Assembly (NCBI RefSeq): GCF_015291745.1 | Contig: NZ_CP030059.1 | Span: forward strand, 3,933,501-3,997,500 | Length of the DNA: 64,000 nt | From: Bradyrhizobium sp. CCBAU 53351 | GTDB lineage: Bacteria > Pseudomonadota > Alphaproteobacteria > Rhizobiales > Xanthobacteraceae | Direction of reading: 5' to 3' | Shown: positions 7,336 to 16,593 of the stretch, one piece after another | Layout of the letters: the number at the start of each line of letters is the position of its first letter | Position numbering within the stretch: position 1 is the first letter of the stretch | Translations under genes and position numbers: made by a program | The notes under the pieces: generated by a model | Seen by the model: the letters and a program-made list of their open reading frames with translations, nothing else | What the model was told of the DNA's origin: nothing | The model's database searches: none

Positions 7336-8886
7336 ATGTCCTTTACAGATCTCGGACTGTCCGAAAAAGTCCTCGCCGCAGTGGCGGCCACCGGTTACAC
7401 CACCCCCACCCCCATCCAGGAACAGGCGATCCCCCACGTCCTCGCACGCAAGGACGTGCTCGGCATCGCCCAGACCGGCACCGGCAAGACCGCGGCCTTC
7501 GTGCTGCCGATGCTCACCATCCTGGAAAAGGGTCGCGCCCGGGCACGCATGCCGCGCACCCTGATCCTCGAGCCGACCCGCGAGCTCGCGGCCCAGGTCA
7601 AGGAAAACTTCGACCGCTACGGCGCCGGCCAGAAACTCAACGTCGCCCTCCTGATCGGCGGCGTCTCCTTCGGCGACCAGGATGCCAAGCTGACGCGCGG
7701 CGTCGACGTGCTGATCGCAACCCCCGGCCGACTGCTCGACCACACCGAGCGTGGCGGCCTCCTGCTCACCGGCGTCGAACTGCTCGTCATCGACGAAGCC
7801 GACCGTATGCTGGACATGGGCTTCATCCCCGACATCGAGCGCGTCTGCAAGCTCGTCCCGTTCACGCGGCAGACCCTGTTCTTCACCGCGACCATGCCGC
7901 CGGAAATCCGGCGCATCACCGAAGCCTTCCTGCACAATCCGCAGAAGGTGGAAGTCTCCAAGCCCGCCACCACCGCCGTCACCGTCACGCAGGTCCAGGT
8001 GCCTGCCGGGCGCGAGGCGCACGAGAAGCGCGAGCTGCTGCGCCGGCTGCTGCGCGAGGCCAAGGATCTCAAGAACGCGATCATCTTCTGCAATCGCAAG
8101 CGCGAAGTCGCGATCGTTCACAAGTCGCTCCAAAAGCATGGCTTCAGCGTCGGCGCCCTGCACGGCGACATGGACCAGTCGGCCCGCACGGCCGCACTCG
8201 AACAATTCCGCAAGGGTGAGCTGCCGCTCCTGGTCGCCTCCGACGTCGCCGCGCGCGGCCTCGACATTCCCGAGGTCAGCCACGTCTACAATTTCGACGT
8301 TCCCCATCACGCCGACGATTACGTCCACCGCATCGGCCGCACCGGCCGCGCCGGCCGCACCGGCACCGCGATCTCGATCGTCACGCCGCTCGACCAGAAG
8401 TCGATGGTGGCGATCGAAAAGCTGATCGGCCAGAGCATTCCGCGCGCCGAGGGCGATTACGAAATCCAGGCTGAATCCTCCGACGGGACCGAGCGTCCGC
8501 GCGAGTCGCGTGGCCGCGAGCGTTCACGCGGCGGACGCGGCAAGCCGCAGCGCGGCCGCGACCGTGAGCGCAGCCACGAGCCGCGCGAGACCCGCGGCGA
8601 GGCAAGGCACGCTTCTGAGACCAGGCCTTCAGCCGAAGCACGGCCCGCTGCCGATGCAAGGCCCGCACGCGAGGCAAGGCCGGCACGCGAGGCGAGGCAG
8701 CCGCGTGAAGCCAGGCCGTCATCCGAGCCGCGTCATGGCGCCCGCCCGCAGGCCAATAATTCGCATGTGCCGTCGATCGGCCGTCCCGAGCCGCGCCGCC
8801 AACGCGAGGCCGACAGCGAGCCTGGCGATCACTCGCATCTGCCGGCATTCCTGCTGCGGCCGGTCCGTTCTCCCGCGGGCGCCTGA
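7336..8886 (+). CDS. rhlE: DEAD-box ATP-dependent RNA helicase, RhlE-like
   Basis: The 516-residue product has the full helicase core in residues 1-370: Q motif (FTDLGLSEKVLAAVAATGY with PTPIQ), Walker A AQTGTGKT, PTREL, DEAD variant VIDEADRMLDMGF, SAT motif as TAT, and the C-terminal domain ending HRIGRTGRAG. It unwinds RNA duplexes in ribosome assembly or with the RNA degradosome. Residues 375-516 are an arginine/glutamate-rich, disordered tail containing a repeated EARPAR unit, typical of RNA-binding extensions. RhlE is preferred among DEAD proteins because the core is closest to that type; the exact paralogue is not certain. Confidence 0.9.
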   Translation: MSFTDLGLSEKVLAAVAATGYTTPTPIQEQAIPHVLARKDVLGIAQTGTGKTAAFVLPMLTILEKGRARARMPRTLILEPTRELAAQVKENFDRYGAGQKLNVALLIGGVSFGDQDAKLTRGVDVLIATPGRLLDHTERGGLLLTGVELLVIDEADRMLDMGFIPDIERVCKLVPFTRQTLFFTATMPPEIRRITEAFLHNPQKVEVSKPATTAVTVTQVQVPAGREAHEKRELLRRLLREAKDLKNAIIFCNRKREVAIVHKSLQKHGFSVGALHGDMDQSARTAALEQFRKGELPLLVASDVAARGLDIPEVSHVYNFDVPHHADDYVHRIGRTGRAGRTGTAISIVTPLDQKSMVAIEKLIGQSIPRAEGDYEIQAESSDGTERPRESRGRERSRGGRGKPQRGRDRERSHEPRETRGEARHASETRPSAEARPAADARPAREARPAREARQPREARPSSEPRHGARPQANNSHVPSIGRPEPRRQREADSEPGDHSHLPAFLLRPVRSPAGA

Positions 8887-8948
8887 AGCGCGCGAGCGCG
8901 CTCCAGGTTTCGGTTGCGAAAACAGGAAGTGCACGTTTTTAGACGTTT

Positions 8949-8977
8949 CGTGAACGTATATTTACGGGGTGTTCACG
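8949..8977. promoter_or_regulatory. Inverted repeat upstream of diguanylate cyclase
   Basis: CGTGAAC (8949-8955) and GTTCACG (8971-8977) are perfect 7-bp arms separated by 15 bp of AT-rich sequence, about 80 bp upstream of the GTG start at 9054. The placement fits an operator overlapping a promoter. Confidence 0.35.
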
Positions 8978-9053
8978 ATCGTCCGTTAGCCTACGAACAT
9001 AATTTAAGCATTGCTGCGGTCGTCGGCGCACCGACCGCTGTGGAGTATGTTCC

Positions 9054-10121
9054 GTGGTCAAGGTGCTCGACGAACACGAACGCACGATGGCGTTCGCCGA
9101 AGTAGCGCTCGGTCAGATCCGATCGCTTCGGCAGACGGCGATTCCCCGCAATTACGAGATCTGGTACGTCTACGCCACCGGCTACAATGCGCCGCTCAAC
9201 AAGATAGTCAACGAGACGCTGGCGCGCAGCGGCAAGCTGACCGAAGCCGATCTCGAGCAGATCTACGAGACCTATCTCTCCCACATCAAGACCACCGACC
9301 GCATCGACAAGGTCGGCGCCCGCGTCATCGGCGAGATCGACGACGTGATGAAGGTCCTGAGCGACGCGCTCGGCATGACCAGCTCCTACGATGCCAGCCT
9401 GTCGGGCGCGGCCGCGAAACTGTCGTCGGCCAAGAGCCGCGACCAGATCAAGGCGATCGTCGAAACGCTGCTGCGCTCGACCAGCGAGATGCGCGAGACC
9501 AACAAGGCGCTGGAAGACCGCCTGACGCTGTCGAAGGACGAGATCAGCAATCTCCAGCAGAGCCTGGAGGCGATCCGCGCCGAGAGCCTGACCGATCCGC
9601 TCACCGGCCTCGGCAACCGCAAATATTTCGACCGCATGATCGGCATGGCGGTGCAGAGCGCGCTAGCCTCGGGCGAGCCGCTGTCGCTGCTGCTGTTCGA
9701 CATCGATCACTTCAAGTCGTTCAACGATTCCTACGGTCATCTCACCGGCGACCAGGTGCTGCGGCTCGTCGGCCTGTCGCTGAAGCAGACCATCAAGGGC
9801 CAGGACATCACCGCGCGCTATGGCGGCGAGGAATTCGCGGTCGTGCTGCCCAACACTGCGCTGCGGCAGGCCCTCACGGTCGCCGACCACATCCGCCGCG
9901 CGGTGATGGCGAAGGAATTGAAGAAGAAGTCCACCGGCGAGATCCTCGGCCGCGTCACGATTTCGGTCGGCGTCTCCATGCTCAAGCCGGGCGACGACAC
10001 CGACGCGCTGATCGAGCGCGCGGACGCCTGCCTCTACGCCGCCAAGCGCAACGGCCGCAACCGCGTGATCTGCGAAGCCGATCCGGAATACGCGGTCGAG
10101 AGCCATAGCCGGGTGGCGTGA
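9054..10121 (+). CDS. GGDEF-domain diguanylate cyclase
   Basis: Translation starts at GTG 9054, with GGAG 8 nt upstream. The 355-residue soluble protein has an all-helical N-terminal region (1-165), a coiled-coil linker (about 140-185, TLSKDEISNLQQSLEAIRAE) and a GGDEF domain (DPLTGLGNRKYFDRMI to the end) with the active motif RYGGEEF. It should make cyclic di-GMP from two GTP. The residues where the inhibitory RxxD site normally lies read KGQD, so product inhibition may be weak or absent. No membrane segment or known sensor domain is present; the helical N-terminus resembles that of several rhizobial cyclases. Confidence 0.9.
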   Translation: MVKVLDEHERTMAFAEVALGQIRSLRQTAIPRNYEIWYVYATGYNAPLNKIVNETLARSGKLTEADLEQIYETYLSHIKTTDRIDKVGARVIGEIDDVMKVLSDALGMTSSYDASLSGAAAKLSSAKSRDQIKAIVETLLRSTSEMRETNKALEDRLTLSKDEISNLQQSLEAIRAESLTDPLTGLGNRKYFDRMIGMAVQSALASGEPLSLLLFDIDHFKSFNDSYGHLTGDQVLRLVGLSLKQTIKGQDITARYGGEEFAVVLPNTALRQALTVADHIRRAVMAKELKKKSTGEILGRVTISVGVSMLKPGDDTDALIERADACLYAAKRNGRNRVICEADPEYAVESHSRVA

Positions 10122-10187
10122 GTTTCCGTCGACTGCCTTAGGATGGACAAAGCGGAGCATGCCCACGGACTTTCGGCGGGCACGGCG

Positions 10188-10628
10188 CTATGCGCCTTTG
10201 CCCCGTCTACGCGCTGTCTTCTTGACCGTCTTCTTCGTCGTCTTCTTGGCCGCAGGCTTCTTTGGCTCGGTCTTCTTGCTGGCCCCCGTCTTCCCCTTCG
10301 GCCGCTTTTTCACCTTGGCGCGCTGGGCGGCGGCGAGTGCCGCCCTCGCCCATTGTGCCAACTCTGCGGAATCATCGAACAGGCGCGCCGGCAACTCCCA
10401 ATAGGAGTTGACCACCACGGTCTTGGCGCGGGTCGAATATTGGAACGGCTTCGAGCCCTCGGCCTCGAAGTCCGGAATGGTCACCTCGTCGGCGCGGAAG
10501 AACAGGCCCGCGCGCAAAGCGAGCGCAAAGTTGACGCCGTCGACGGAGATGCCGTGGCCGGAGAACATTTTGCGGATGGCGACGGGGCCGAAATCGGAAA
10601 ACAGGTCGATCAGGAATTCGCGGTCCAT
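10188..10628 (-). CDS. TfoX N-terminal-domain protein with lysine-rich tail
   Basis: From MDREFLIDLF (start at 10626-10628) the 146-residue product has a TfoX/Sxy N-terminal domain in residues 1-100 (DFGPVAIRKMFSGHGISVDG is the family signature). The last 45 residues are almost entirely Lys, Ala, Pro, Thr and Arg (KKTEPKKPAAKKTTKKTVKK), like the tail of eukaryotic H1 or bacterial histone-like proteins. In enteric bacteria Sxy/TfoX drives competence with CRP; in alphaproteobacteria the role is unknown. The tail suggests nucleic-acid binding. It lies 166 bp downstream of sufA but probably outside the suf operon. Confidence 0.82.
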   Translation of the reverse strand: MDREFLIDLFSDFGPVAIRKMFSGHGISVDGVNFALALRAGLFFRADEVTIPDFEAEGSKPFQYSTRAKTVVVNSYWELPARLFDDSAELAQWARAALAAAQRAKVKKRPKGKTGASKKTEPKKPAAKKTTKKTVKKTARRRGKGA

Positions 10629-10794
10629 GCTCACGCTCTCTCGCGCCGCGGACGCAGCGCGCCGTGCAACGGTGCGCTGCTGAGCCGGGGCCCATGCCCT
10701 TTGCGACAGGAAGTATAGCGTGGGTCCCGGCTCTGCGCAGCAGCGCAAGAGCGCTGCAGCGCGTCCGGGACACGAGAGCGATGCGTTGGGCTGA

Positions 10795-11193
10795 TTACCC
10801 GTCGATCTTGGCCGGCCGCAGCTCGACCGACTCGCCGCAGCCGCAGGCGGAGATCTGGTTGGGGTTGTTGAAGACGAACTGGGCCTGCATCTTGTCGGCC
10901 TTGTAGTCCATCTCGGTGCCGAGCAGGAACAGCACGGCCTTGGGGTCGACCAGGATCTTAACGCCCTTGTCCTCGACGACTTCGTCGGTCGGCCGGACGT
11001 CGTGGGCGTATTCGACCGTGTAGGACTGGCCGGCGCAGCCGCCGTTCTTCACACCGACGCGCAGGCCCACGATCTCGGAATCGGCGCGCTGGGTCAGCTC
11101 GGTGATCCGCTGGGCGGCAGCGTCCGTCAGCCGCATCACCTGCGGGCGCGGCCGCCGGGGCTTTGGAGTGGATGCTGGTGTTGCCTGGGTCAT
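10795..11193 (-). CDS. sufA: A-type Fe-S carrier/scaffold protein SufA (ErpA/IscA family)
   Basis: The 132-residue protein has a short Pro/Arg-rich lead of about 20 residues and then the HesB/IscA domain with its three conserved cysteines: one in GGCAG and two in ACGCGES near the C-terminus. These bind or carry a cluster between the SufBCD scaffold and apo-targets. It is the last gene of the suf cluster, 49 bp after sufT and on the same strand. The name SufA rests on this position; by sequence it could equally be called IscA-like or ErpA. Confidence 0.9.
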   Translation of the reverse strand: MTQATPASTPKPRRPRPQVMRLTDAAAQRITELTQRADSEIVGLRVGVKNGGCAGQSYTVEYAHDVRPTDEVVEDKGVKILVDPKAVLFLLGTEMDYKADKMQAQFVFNNPNQISACGCGESVELRPAKIDG

Positions 11194-11242
11194 GTTATCT
11201 ATGTGGTCCGTTGCGGAGCGAATTCAATGCGAGCTGTGACCG

Positions 11243-11614
11243 TCACCACATGTTGAGGACGAGGCGCGCCTCGTCGCTCATGCGCTCGGGCGACCACGGT
11301 GGCTCCCAGACCACCTTGACGTCGACCACGCCGACCCCGGGAACGCTGGCGACCGCGTTCTCGACCATGGTCGGCAGCTCGCCGGCGGCCGGGCAGTTCG
11401 GCGTCGTCAGCGTCATCTGGACGTCGACGGAGCGATCGTCCTTGATCTCGACCTTGTAGATCAGGCCGAGCTCGTAAATGTCGGCCGGAATTTCCGGATC
11501 GAACACGGTCTTGAGGCCCGCGATGATCTCGGTGGTCAGACGCTCGGTTTCCTCCGGCGGCAGCGCCGAATGGGTCTCCATTGGACTAGCTTTGATTTCG
11601 GCAGTGTCACTCAT
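11243..11614 (-). CDS. sufT: SUF-associated MIP18/DUF59 protein SufT
   Basis: The 123-residue protein is a DUF59 (MIP18) domain with the motif DPEIPADIYELGLIYKV and the conserved cysteine in TTPNCPAAGELP. Members help maturation of Fe-S proteins, especially under high iron demand. Its ATG overlaps the sufS stop by 4 bp (ATGA), so it is translationally coupled to the desulfurase. A 30-residue polar N-terminal lead precedes the domain. Confidence 0.9.
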   Translation of the reverse strand: MSDTAEIKASPMETHSALPPEETERLTTEIIAGLKTVFDPEIPADIYELGLIYKVEIKDDRSVDVQMTLTTPNCPAAGELPTMVENAVASVPGVGVVDVKVVWEPPWSPERMSDEARLVLNMW

Positions 11615-12858
11615 GCGAACAAATCCCGCGCCTTCAACAGCGCCTGTGCCAGATGATCGACTTCTTCCCGCGTATTATACATGCCGAACGAGGCCCGGCA
11701 GGTGGCCGTCACGTTGAACCGCTCTAAAAGCGGCATCACGCAATGGGTGCCGGCGCGCACGGCGATGCCCTGGCGATCGATCACGGTCGCGACATCGTGG
11801 GCATGTGCGCCCTTCAGCTCGAACGAGATCACCGGGCCCTTGCCCCGCGCCGTGCCGATCAGCCGCAGCGAGTTGATCTCGCGCAGGCGATCCTGAGCGT
11901 AAGTCGTGAGGTCGGCCTCGTGCGCGGCAATGCGCTCTTTGCCGATCGAATTGACGTAGTCGATGGCCGCGCCAAGGCCGACGGCCTCGACGATCGCCGG
12001 CGTGCCCGCTTCGAATTTGTGCGGGGGATCGCCATAGGTCACGACATCGCGCGAGACCTCGCGGATCATCTCGCCGCCGCCGTTAAAGGGGCGCATCGCA
12101 ACGAGGTGGTCATATTTGGCCCAGAGCACGCCGATTCCGGTCGGACCGTACACCTTGTGACCTGTGAACACGTAGAAGTCGCAGCCGAGGTCCTGGACGT
12201 CGACCGGCAGATGCACCGCGCCCTGGCTGCCGTCGACCAGCACGGGAATGCCGCGGGCGTGCGCGATCTTCACCACGTCCTTGACCGGCACGATGGTGCC
12301 GAGCGCGTTCGACATCTGCGTGATCGCGACCAGCTTGGTCTTCGATGTCAGCAGCTTCTCGAACTCGTCGATAAGGAAATTGCCCTCGTCGTCGACCGGC
12401 GCCCATTTGATCACGGCACCTTGGCGTTCCCTCAGGAAATGCCAAGGCACGATGTTGGAGTGGTGCTCCATGATCGAGATGACGATCTCGTCGCCCTCAC
12501 CGATGTTCGGCGCGCCCCAGGACGACGCGACCAGGTTGATCGCCTCGGTCGCGTTGCGGGTGAAGATCACTTCCTCGGTTCGGGCAGCGTTGATGAACTG
12601 CGCGACCTTGGTGCGACCGCCCTCATAGGCTTCGGTCGCCGCGTTGGCGAGGTAATGCAGGCCGCGATGCACGTTGGCGTATTCGCTGGTGTAGGCCTGC
12701 GTCATGCGATCGAGCGCGGCGCTCGGCTTCTGCGCCGAGGCGGCGTTGTCGAGATAGACGAGGTTCTTGCCGTAGACCTGCATGGCGAGCGCCGGAAAGT
12801 CCTGGCGCACGCGTGCGACGTCATAAGTTCCGTTCTTGACCGCGGGATGCGTGCTCAT
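11611..12858 (-). CDS. sufS: Cysteine desulfurase SufS (group II)
   Basis: The 415-residue PLP enzyme removes sulfur from cysteine for the SufBCD scaffold. The PLP lysine lies in FTGHKVYGPTG and the persulfide cysteine in RAGTHCVMPL, the short-loop arrangement of group II desulfurases. The N-terminal FPALAMQVYGKNLVYLDNAAS matches SufS. Start and stop each overlap a neighbour by 4 bp (sufD upstream, sufT downstream). No SufE is seen in the window, so its sulfur acceptor must be encoded elsewhere or replaced. Confidence 0.95.
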   Translation of the reverse strand: MSTHPAVKNGTYDVARVRQDFPALAMQVYGKNLVYLDNAASAQKPSAALDRMTQAYTSEYANVHRGLHYLANAATEAYEGGRTKVAQFINAARTEEVIFTRNATEAINLVASSWGAPNIGEGDEIVISIMEHHSNIVPWHFLRERQGAVIKWAPVDDEGNFLIDEFEKLLTSKTKLVAITQMSNALGTIVPVKDVVKIAHARGIPVLVDGSQGAVHLPVDVQDLGCDFYVFTGHKVYGPTGIGVLWAKYDHLVAMRPFNGGGEMIREVSRDVVTYGDPPHKFEAGTPAIVEAVGLGAAIDYVNSIGKERIAAHEADLTTYAQDRLREINSLRLIGTARGKGPVISFELKGAHAHDVATVIDRQGIAVRAGTHCVMPLLERFNVTATCRASFGMYNTREEVDHLAQALLKARDLFA

Positions 12859-14159
12859 TGGCGGCGCTCCAGCCAGCGCTCGGCAACGCCGATCACGTGC
12901 TCGCGCAGATCGTCGGCGGCGATCTGCTCGATCGCCTCACCGACGAAAGCCTGGATCAGCAGGGCCTGGGCCTGCTTCTCCGGCAGGCCGCGCGCCTTCA
13001 GGTAGAACAAGAGGCTGTCGTCGAGCGCGCCGGCGGTGGCACCGTGGCCGCAGGAGACGTCGTCGGCGAAGATTTCCAGCTCGGGCTTGTTGTCCGCCTC
13101 GGCTTCGTCCGAGAGCAGCAGCGCGCGAGTCATCATCTTGCCGTCGGTCTTCTGCGCGTCGGGACGAACGATGATGCGGCCCTGGAACACCGAATGGCCG
13201 CGGTCGTCGATCACGGCGCGGAAGACCTCACGGCTGACGCAATTCGGCACGGCGTGGTCGACCACCAGCGTGGTATCGCCATGCTCGGTCTTCTTCAGCA
13301 GGTTGACGCCGTTGGCCGAGAGCTCGCTGCCTTCGCCCGCCAGCGTGATGAAGCCCTGCAGACGGCTCACCGCGGCGCCGGTGGTCATGTTGAAGAAATT
13401 GAATTTTACGTTGGCACCGATGGTGACGAAGTGCGAGGTCACGTTCACCGCGTCAGGCGCATCGTCCATCAGGCGGATGTGCGCGACGTCGGAATCGTCA
13501 CCGACCGAGACGAGGACGGCGTCGTTGACCTGGTAAGCCTTGGCATCCGCCGCAACAAAGGTCTCGACGATCGTGGCGCGAGCGCCCTTCCCGACCGCGA
13601 CCTGCGAGCGGGTGAACGCCGAGGCCGACGAAGCGGTCGCGATGTGAATGATCTGAATCGGCGCGGACAGTCTTGCGCCGTCGGCGATCTCCAACACGAC
13701 GCCGTCGGTCGCCATCGCCGCGTTCAGCGCGATCATGGCGTCGGTGGACGCGGTCTTCAGCAGACCCGCGTCCTTCTCCAGCGCCTCACGCAGGGTCCTG
13801 AAGCCGGCCTCGGCGACGAGCGCCTTCACGTCGGACAGATCGGCCGCGAACACGCCGTCGACCAGCACCAGCTTGCGGGCGCCGGCGATCGCATGCGCCT
13901 TCACCGCGTCCGCAGCGCGCTTGAACGCGGCCGCATCGGGCGCGGCTGCCAGCGGCAGCACCTCGCCGACCAAGGCGCGCAAATCGGTGTATTTCCATTC
14001 CTCGATCCGGCGGTGCGGCAGGCCGAGACGCTCATAGGTCTCGAATGCCTCGCGGCGCACGGCAGTGATCGCGGGCGCCCCCGGCAGTCGGCCTTCGGCG
14101 CTGGTGAAGAGATCGCTCACCGCGCGGCCCTTTCCGGTCTTTGCCACAGCAACGTTCAT
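12855..14159 (-). CDS. sufD: Fe-S cluster assembly protein SufD
   Basis: Starting at 14157-14159, the product is 434 residues with the SufBD beta-helix core in its C-terminal two thirds. The conserved end HGATAGALDDSLLFYLKARG, which carries the histidine shared by SufD proteins, is present near residue 375. It partners with SufB and SufC in the scaffold complex. The gene begins 11 bp after sufC ends and its stop overlaps the sufS start. A longer upstream reading exists but runs into sufC and is not used. Confidence 0.95.
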   Translation of the reverse strand: MNVAVAKTGKGRAVSDLFTSAEGRLPGAPAITAVRREAFETYERLGLPHRRIEEWKYTDLRALVGEVLPLAAAPDAAAFKRAADAVKAHAIAGARKLVLVDGVFAADLSDVKALVAEAGFRTLREALEKDAGLLKTASTDAMIALNAAMATDGVVLEIADGARLSAPIQIIHIATASSASAFTRSQVAVGKGARATIVETFVAADAKAYQVNDAVLVSVGDDSDVAHIRLMDDAPDAVNVTSHFVTIGANVKFNFFNMTTGAAVSRLQGFITLAGEGSELSANGVNLLKKTEHGDTTLVVDHAVPNCVSREVFRAVIDDRGHSVFQGRIIVRPDAQKTDGKMMTRALLLSDEAEADNKPELEIFADDVSCGHGATAGALDDSLLFYLKARGLPEKQAQALLIQAFVGEAIEQIAADDLREHVIGVAERWLERRQ

Positions 14160-14170
14160 CGCAAAATTCC

Positions 14171-14923
14171 TTACGCGGCATCCTCGAACTGGGCGTAGCC
14201 GGACGCTTCCAGCTCCAGCGCCAGTTCCTTGCCGCCGCTCTTCACGACACGGCCCTTCGACATCACGTGCACGACGTCGGGCACGATGTAGTTGAGCAGC
14301 CGCTGATAGTGGGTGATGACGACCATCGACCGCTTGGGCGAACGCAGCGCGTTGACGCCGTCGGCGGCGATGCGCAGCGCGTCGATGTCGAGACCGGAAT
14401 CCATCTCGTCGAGGATGCACAGGCTCGGCTCGAACAGCGCCATCTGCAGCACCTCGTTGCGCTTCTTCTCGCCGCCGGAGAAGCCGACATTGACGCCGCG
14501 CTTGAGCATGTCCTGCGGGATGTTCAGCGACTTCGAGACCTCGCGGACCTTCTTGAGGAAGTCCGGGGTCGAGTATTCATCCTCGCCACGCGCCTTGCGC
14601 TGGGCGTTCAGCGCCGTGCGCAGGAAGTTCATGGTGGCGACGCCGGGAATCTCGACCGGGTACTGAAACGCCAGGAACACGCCCTTGGCGGCGCGCTCGT
14701 CCGGCGACATCTCCAGGAGGTCCTCGCCCTTGAACAGGATCTGGCCGTCGGTGACCTCATAGCCGGGCTTGCCGGCGATGACATGGGAGAGCGTCGACTT
14801 GCCGGAGCCGTTCGGCCCCATGATGGCGTGGATCTCGCCTTCGTTCACGGTCAGCGTCAGCCCGTGGAGGATCTCTCGTTCCTCGACACGAACCTTGAGG
14901 TCTTTCACTTCAAGCAAAGCCAT
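14171..14923 (-). CDS. sufC: Fe-S assembly ATPase SufC
   Basis: This 250-residue ABC-type ATPase has Walker A (GPNGSGKST), the signature FSGGEKKRNE with the SufC-specific lysine pair, and Walker B (LCILDEMDSGLD). It powers conformational changes in SufBCD and has no membrane partner. The start MALLEVKDLKV at 14921-14923 is the family N-terminus; further upstream codons are only read-through of the 61-bp gap after sufB. Confidence 0.96.
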   Translation of the reverse strand: MALLEVKDLKVRVEEREILHGLTLTVNEGEIHAIMGPNGSGKSTLSHVIAGKPGYEVTDGQILFKGEDLLEMSPDERAAKGVFLAFQYPVEIPGVATMNFLRTALNAQRKARGEDEYSTPDFLKKVREVSKSLNIPQDMLKRGVNVGFSGGEKKRNEVLQMALFEPSLCILDEMDSGLDIDALRIAADGVNALRSPKRSMVVITHYQRLLNYIVPDVVHVMSKGRVVKSGGKELALELEASGYAQFEDAA

Positions 14924-14984
14924 CTTGGTATCCAGTCTATTCAATTGATGTTGGAGCGCCGAAGCGCGCCGCGAGGGTCGGTGC

Positions 14985-16481
14985 TTAGCCGACCGACCCT
15001 TCAAGCGAGATCGAGATCAGCTTCTGCGCTTCCACCGCGAATTCCATCGGCAGTTGCTGCAGCACGTCCTTGACGAAGCCGTTGACGACGAGGCCGACCG
15101 CCTCTTCCTGCGAGAGACCGCGCTGGATGCAGTAGAACAGCACGTCCTCGGAGATCTTCGAGGTCGTCGCTTCGTGCTCGAAGGTCGCCGAGGAGTTCTT
15201 GGCCTCGATATACGGCACGGTGTGCGCGCCGCATTTGTCGCCGATCAGCAGCGAATCGCAGGCGGTGAAGTTGCGCGCGCCGGTGGCTTTCCGATGAGCC
15301 GTCACAAGACCACGATACGTGTTCTGCGACTTGCCCGCGGCGATACCCTTGGAGATGATCCGGCTCGACGTGTTCTTGCCGAGATGGATCATCTTGGTGC
15401 CCGAGTCGACCTGCTGGAAGCCGTTCGAGATCGCGATCGAGTAGAACTCGCCGCGCGAATTGTCGCCGCGGAGAATGCAGCTCGGATATTTCCAGGTGAT
15501 CGCCGAACCCGTCTCGACCTGGGTCCAGGAGATCTTGGAATTGTTGCCGCGGCAGTCGCCACGCTTGGTGACGAAGTTGTAGATGCCGCCCTTGCCTTCC
15601 GAATTGCCGGGATACCAGTTCTGCACCGTCGAATATTTGATCTCGGCATCGTCATGCGCGACGAGCTCGACCACGGCGGCGTGCAGCTGGTTCTCGTCGC
15701 GCTGCGGCGCGGTGCAGCCTTCGAGATAGGAGACGTAGGAGCCCTTGTCGGCGATGATCAGCGTGCGCTCGAACTGGCCGGTGTTGCGCTCGTTGATGCG
15801 GAAATAGGTCGACAGCTCCATCGGGCAACGCACGCCCGGCGGCACGTAGACGAACGAGCCGTCGGAGAACACCGCCGAGTTCAGCGTGGCATAGAAATTG
15901 TCCGAGGTCGGAACCACCGATCCCAGATATTTCTGCACCAGCTCGGGATGCTCGCGGATCGCTTCCGAGATCGGCATGAAGATCACGCCGGCCTTCTTCA
16001 GCTCCGCCTTGAACGTGGTCGCAACCGAGACCGAATCGAAGACCGCATCGACCGCGATCTTGCGGCGCGCCGGATCTTCCTCGCCGGGCTTGGGCTCGAC
16101 GCCCTCGAGCATGGCGACTTCCCGCAAGGGGATGCCGAGCTTCTCGTAGGTCTTCAGGATCTCCGGATCGATCTCGTCGAGCGAGGTGACTGTCTTCTTC
16201 GGCTTCGGCGCGGCGTAATAATACAGGTCCTGGAAGTCGATCTTGGGATAGTCGACGCGCGCCCAGGTCGGCTCCTGCATGGTCAGCCAGCGCCGATAGG
16301 CCTCCAGCCGCCACTGAAGCATCCAGGCGGGCTCGTTCTTCTTCTCGGAGATGAACTTGACGGTCTCTTCCGACAGCCCCTTGGGGGCCTTGTCGGACTC
16401 GATCAGGGTTTCAAACCCATAACGATACTGGTCGACGTCGATGCGCTTCACGCGCTCGACCGTCTCTTGCACGGCTGGCAT
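14985..16481 (-). CDS. sufB: Fe-S cluster assembly scaffold SufB
   Basis: The 498-residue SufB starts at 16479-16481 ([11 protein letters not shown]). It carries the conserved blocks [19 protein letters not shown], the SYLEGCTAP motif with the cysteine thought to receive sulfur, and the C-terminal [20 protein letters not shown]. De novo clusters form at the SufB-SufD interface. It is the first of the compact sufBCDST-A set. Upstream lies a 112-bp gap containing an 8-bp inverted repeat (16559-16584), then a second cysteine desulfurase gene on the same strand. Confidence 0.96.
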   Translation of the reverse strand: MPAVQETVERVKRIDVDQYRYGFETLIESDKAPKGLSEETVKFISEKKNEPAWMLQWRLEAYRRWLTMQEPTWARVDYPKIDFQDLYYYAAPKPKKTVTSLDEIDPEILKTYEKLGIPLREVAMLEGVEPKPGEEDPARRKIAVDAVFDSVSVATTFKAELKKAGVIFMPISEAIREHPELVQKYLGSVVPTSDNFYATLNSAVFSDGSFVYVPPGVRCPMELSTYFRINERNTGQFERTLIIADKGSYVSYLEGCTAPQRDENQLHAAVVELVAHDDAEIKYSTVQNWYPGNSEGKGGIYNFVTKRGDCRGNNSKISWTQVETGSAITWKYPSCILRGDNSRGEFYSIAISNGFQQVDSGTKMIHLGKNTSSRIISKGIAAGKSQNTYRGLVTAHRKATGARNFTACDSLLIGDKCGAHTVPYIEAKNSSATFEHEATTSKISEDVLFYCIQRGLSQEEAVGLVVNGFVKDVLQQLPMEFAVEAQKLISISLEGSVG

Positions 16482-16558
16482 TCTATCCTCCGCTCGCGGT
16501 TTCAAGGACCGCGGTGGATCAAACTCGAACGAGTATTACGATGTTTCTGTGCGGAAAG

Positions 16559-16584
16559 CACGGCTTAGAACCGTTCAAGCCGTG
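16559..16584. promoter_or_regulatory. Inverted repeat between desulfurase gene and sufB
   Basis: CACGGCTT and AAGCCGTG are perfect 8-bp arms with a 10-bp spacer, located 9 bp after the desulfurase stop and about 80 bp before sufB. There is no T-run in either direction, so a simple terminator is unlikely. It may be an operator for an Fe-S or iron regulator, or a hairpin that lowers or stabilises sufB mRNA. Confidence 0.45.
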
Positions 16585-16593
16585 TTTCATCGC

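Noticed and set aside
15054..16568. Rightward open frame of about 500 codons opposite sufB
   Set aside because: SufB on the leftward strand is unmistakable; the antisense frame has shadow composition.
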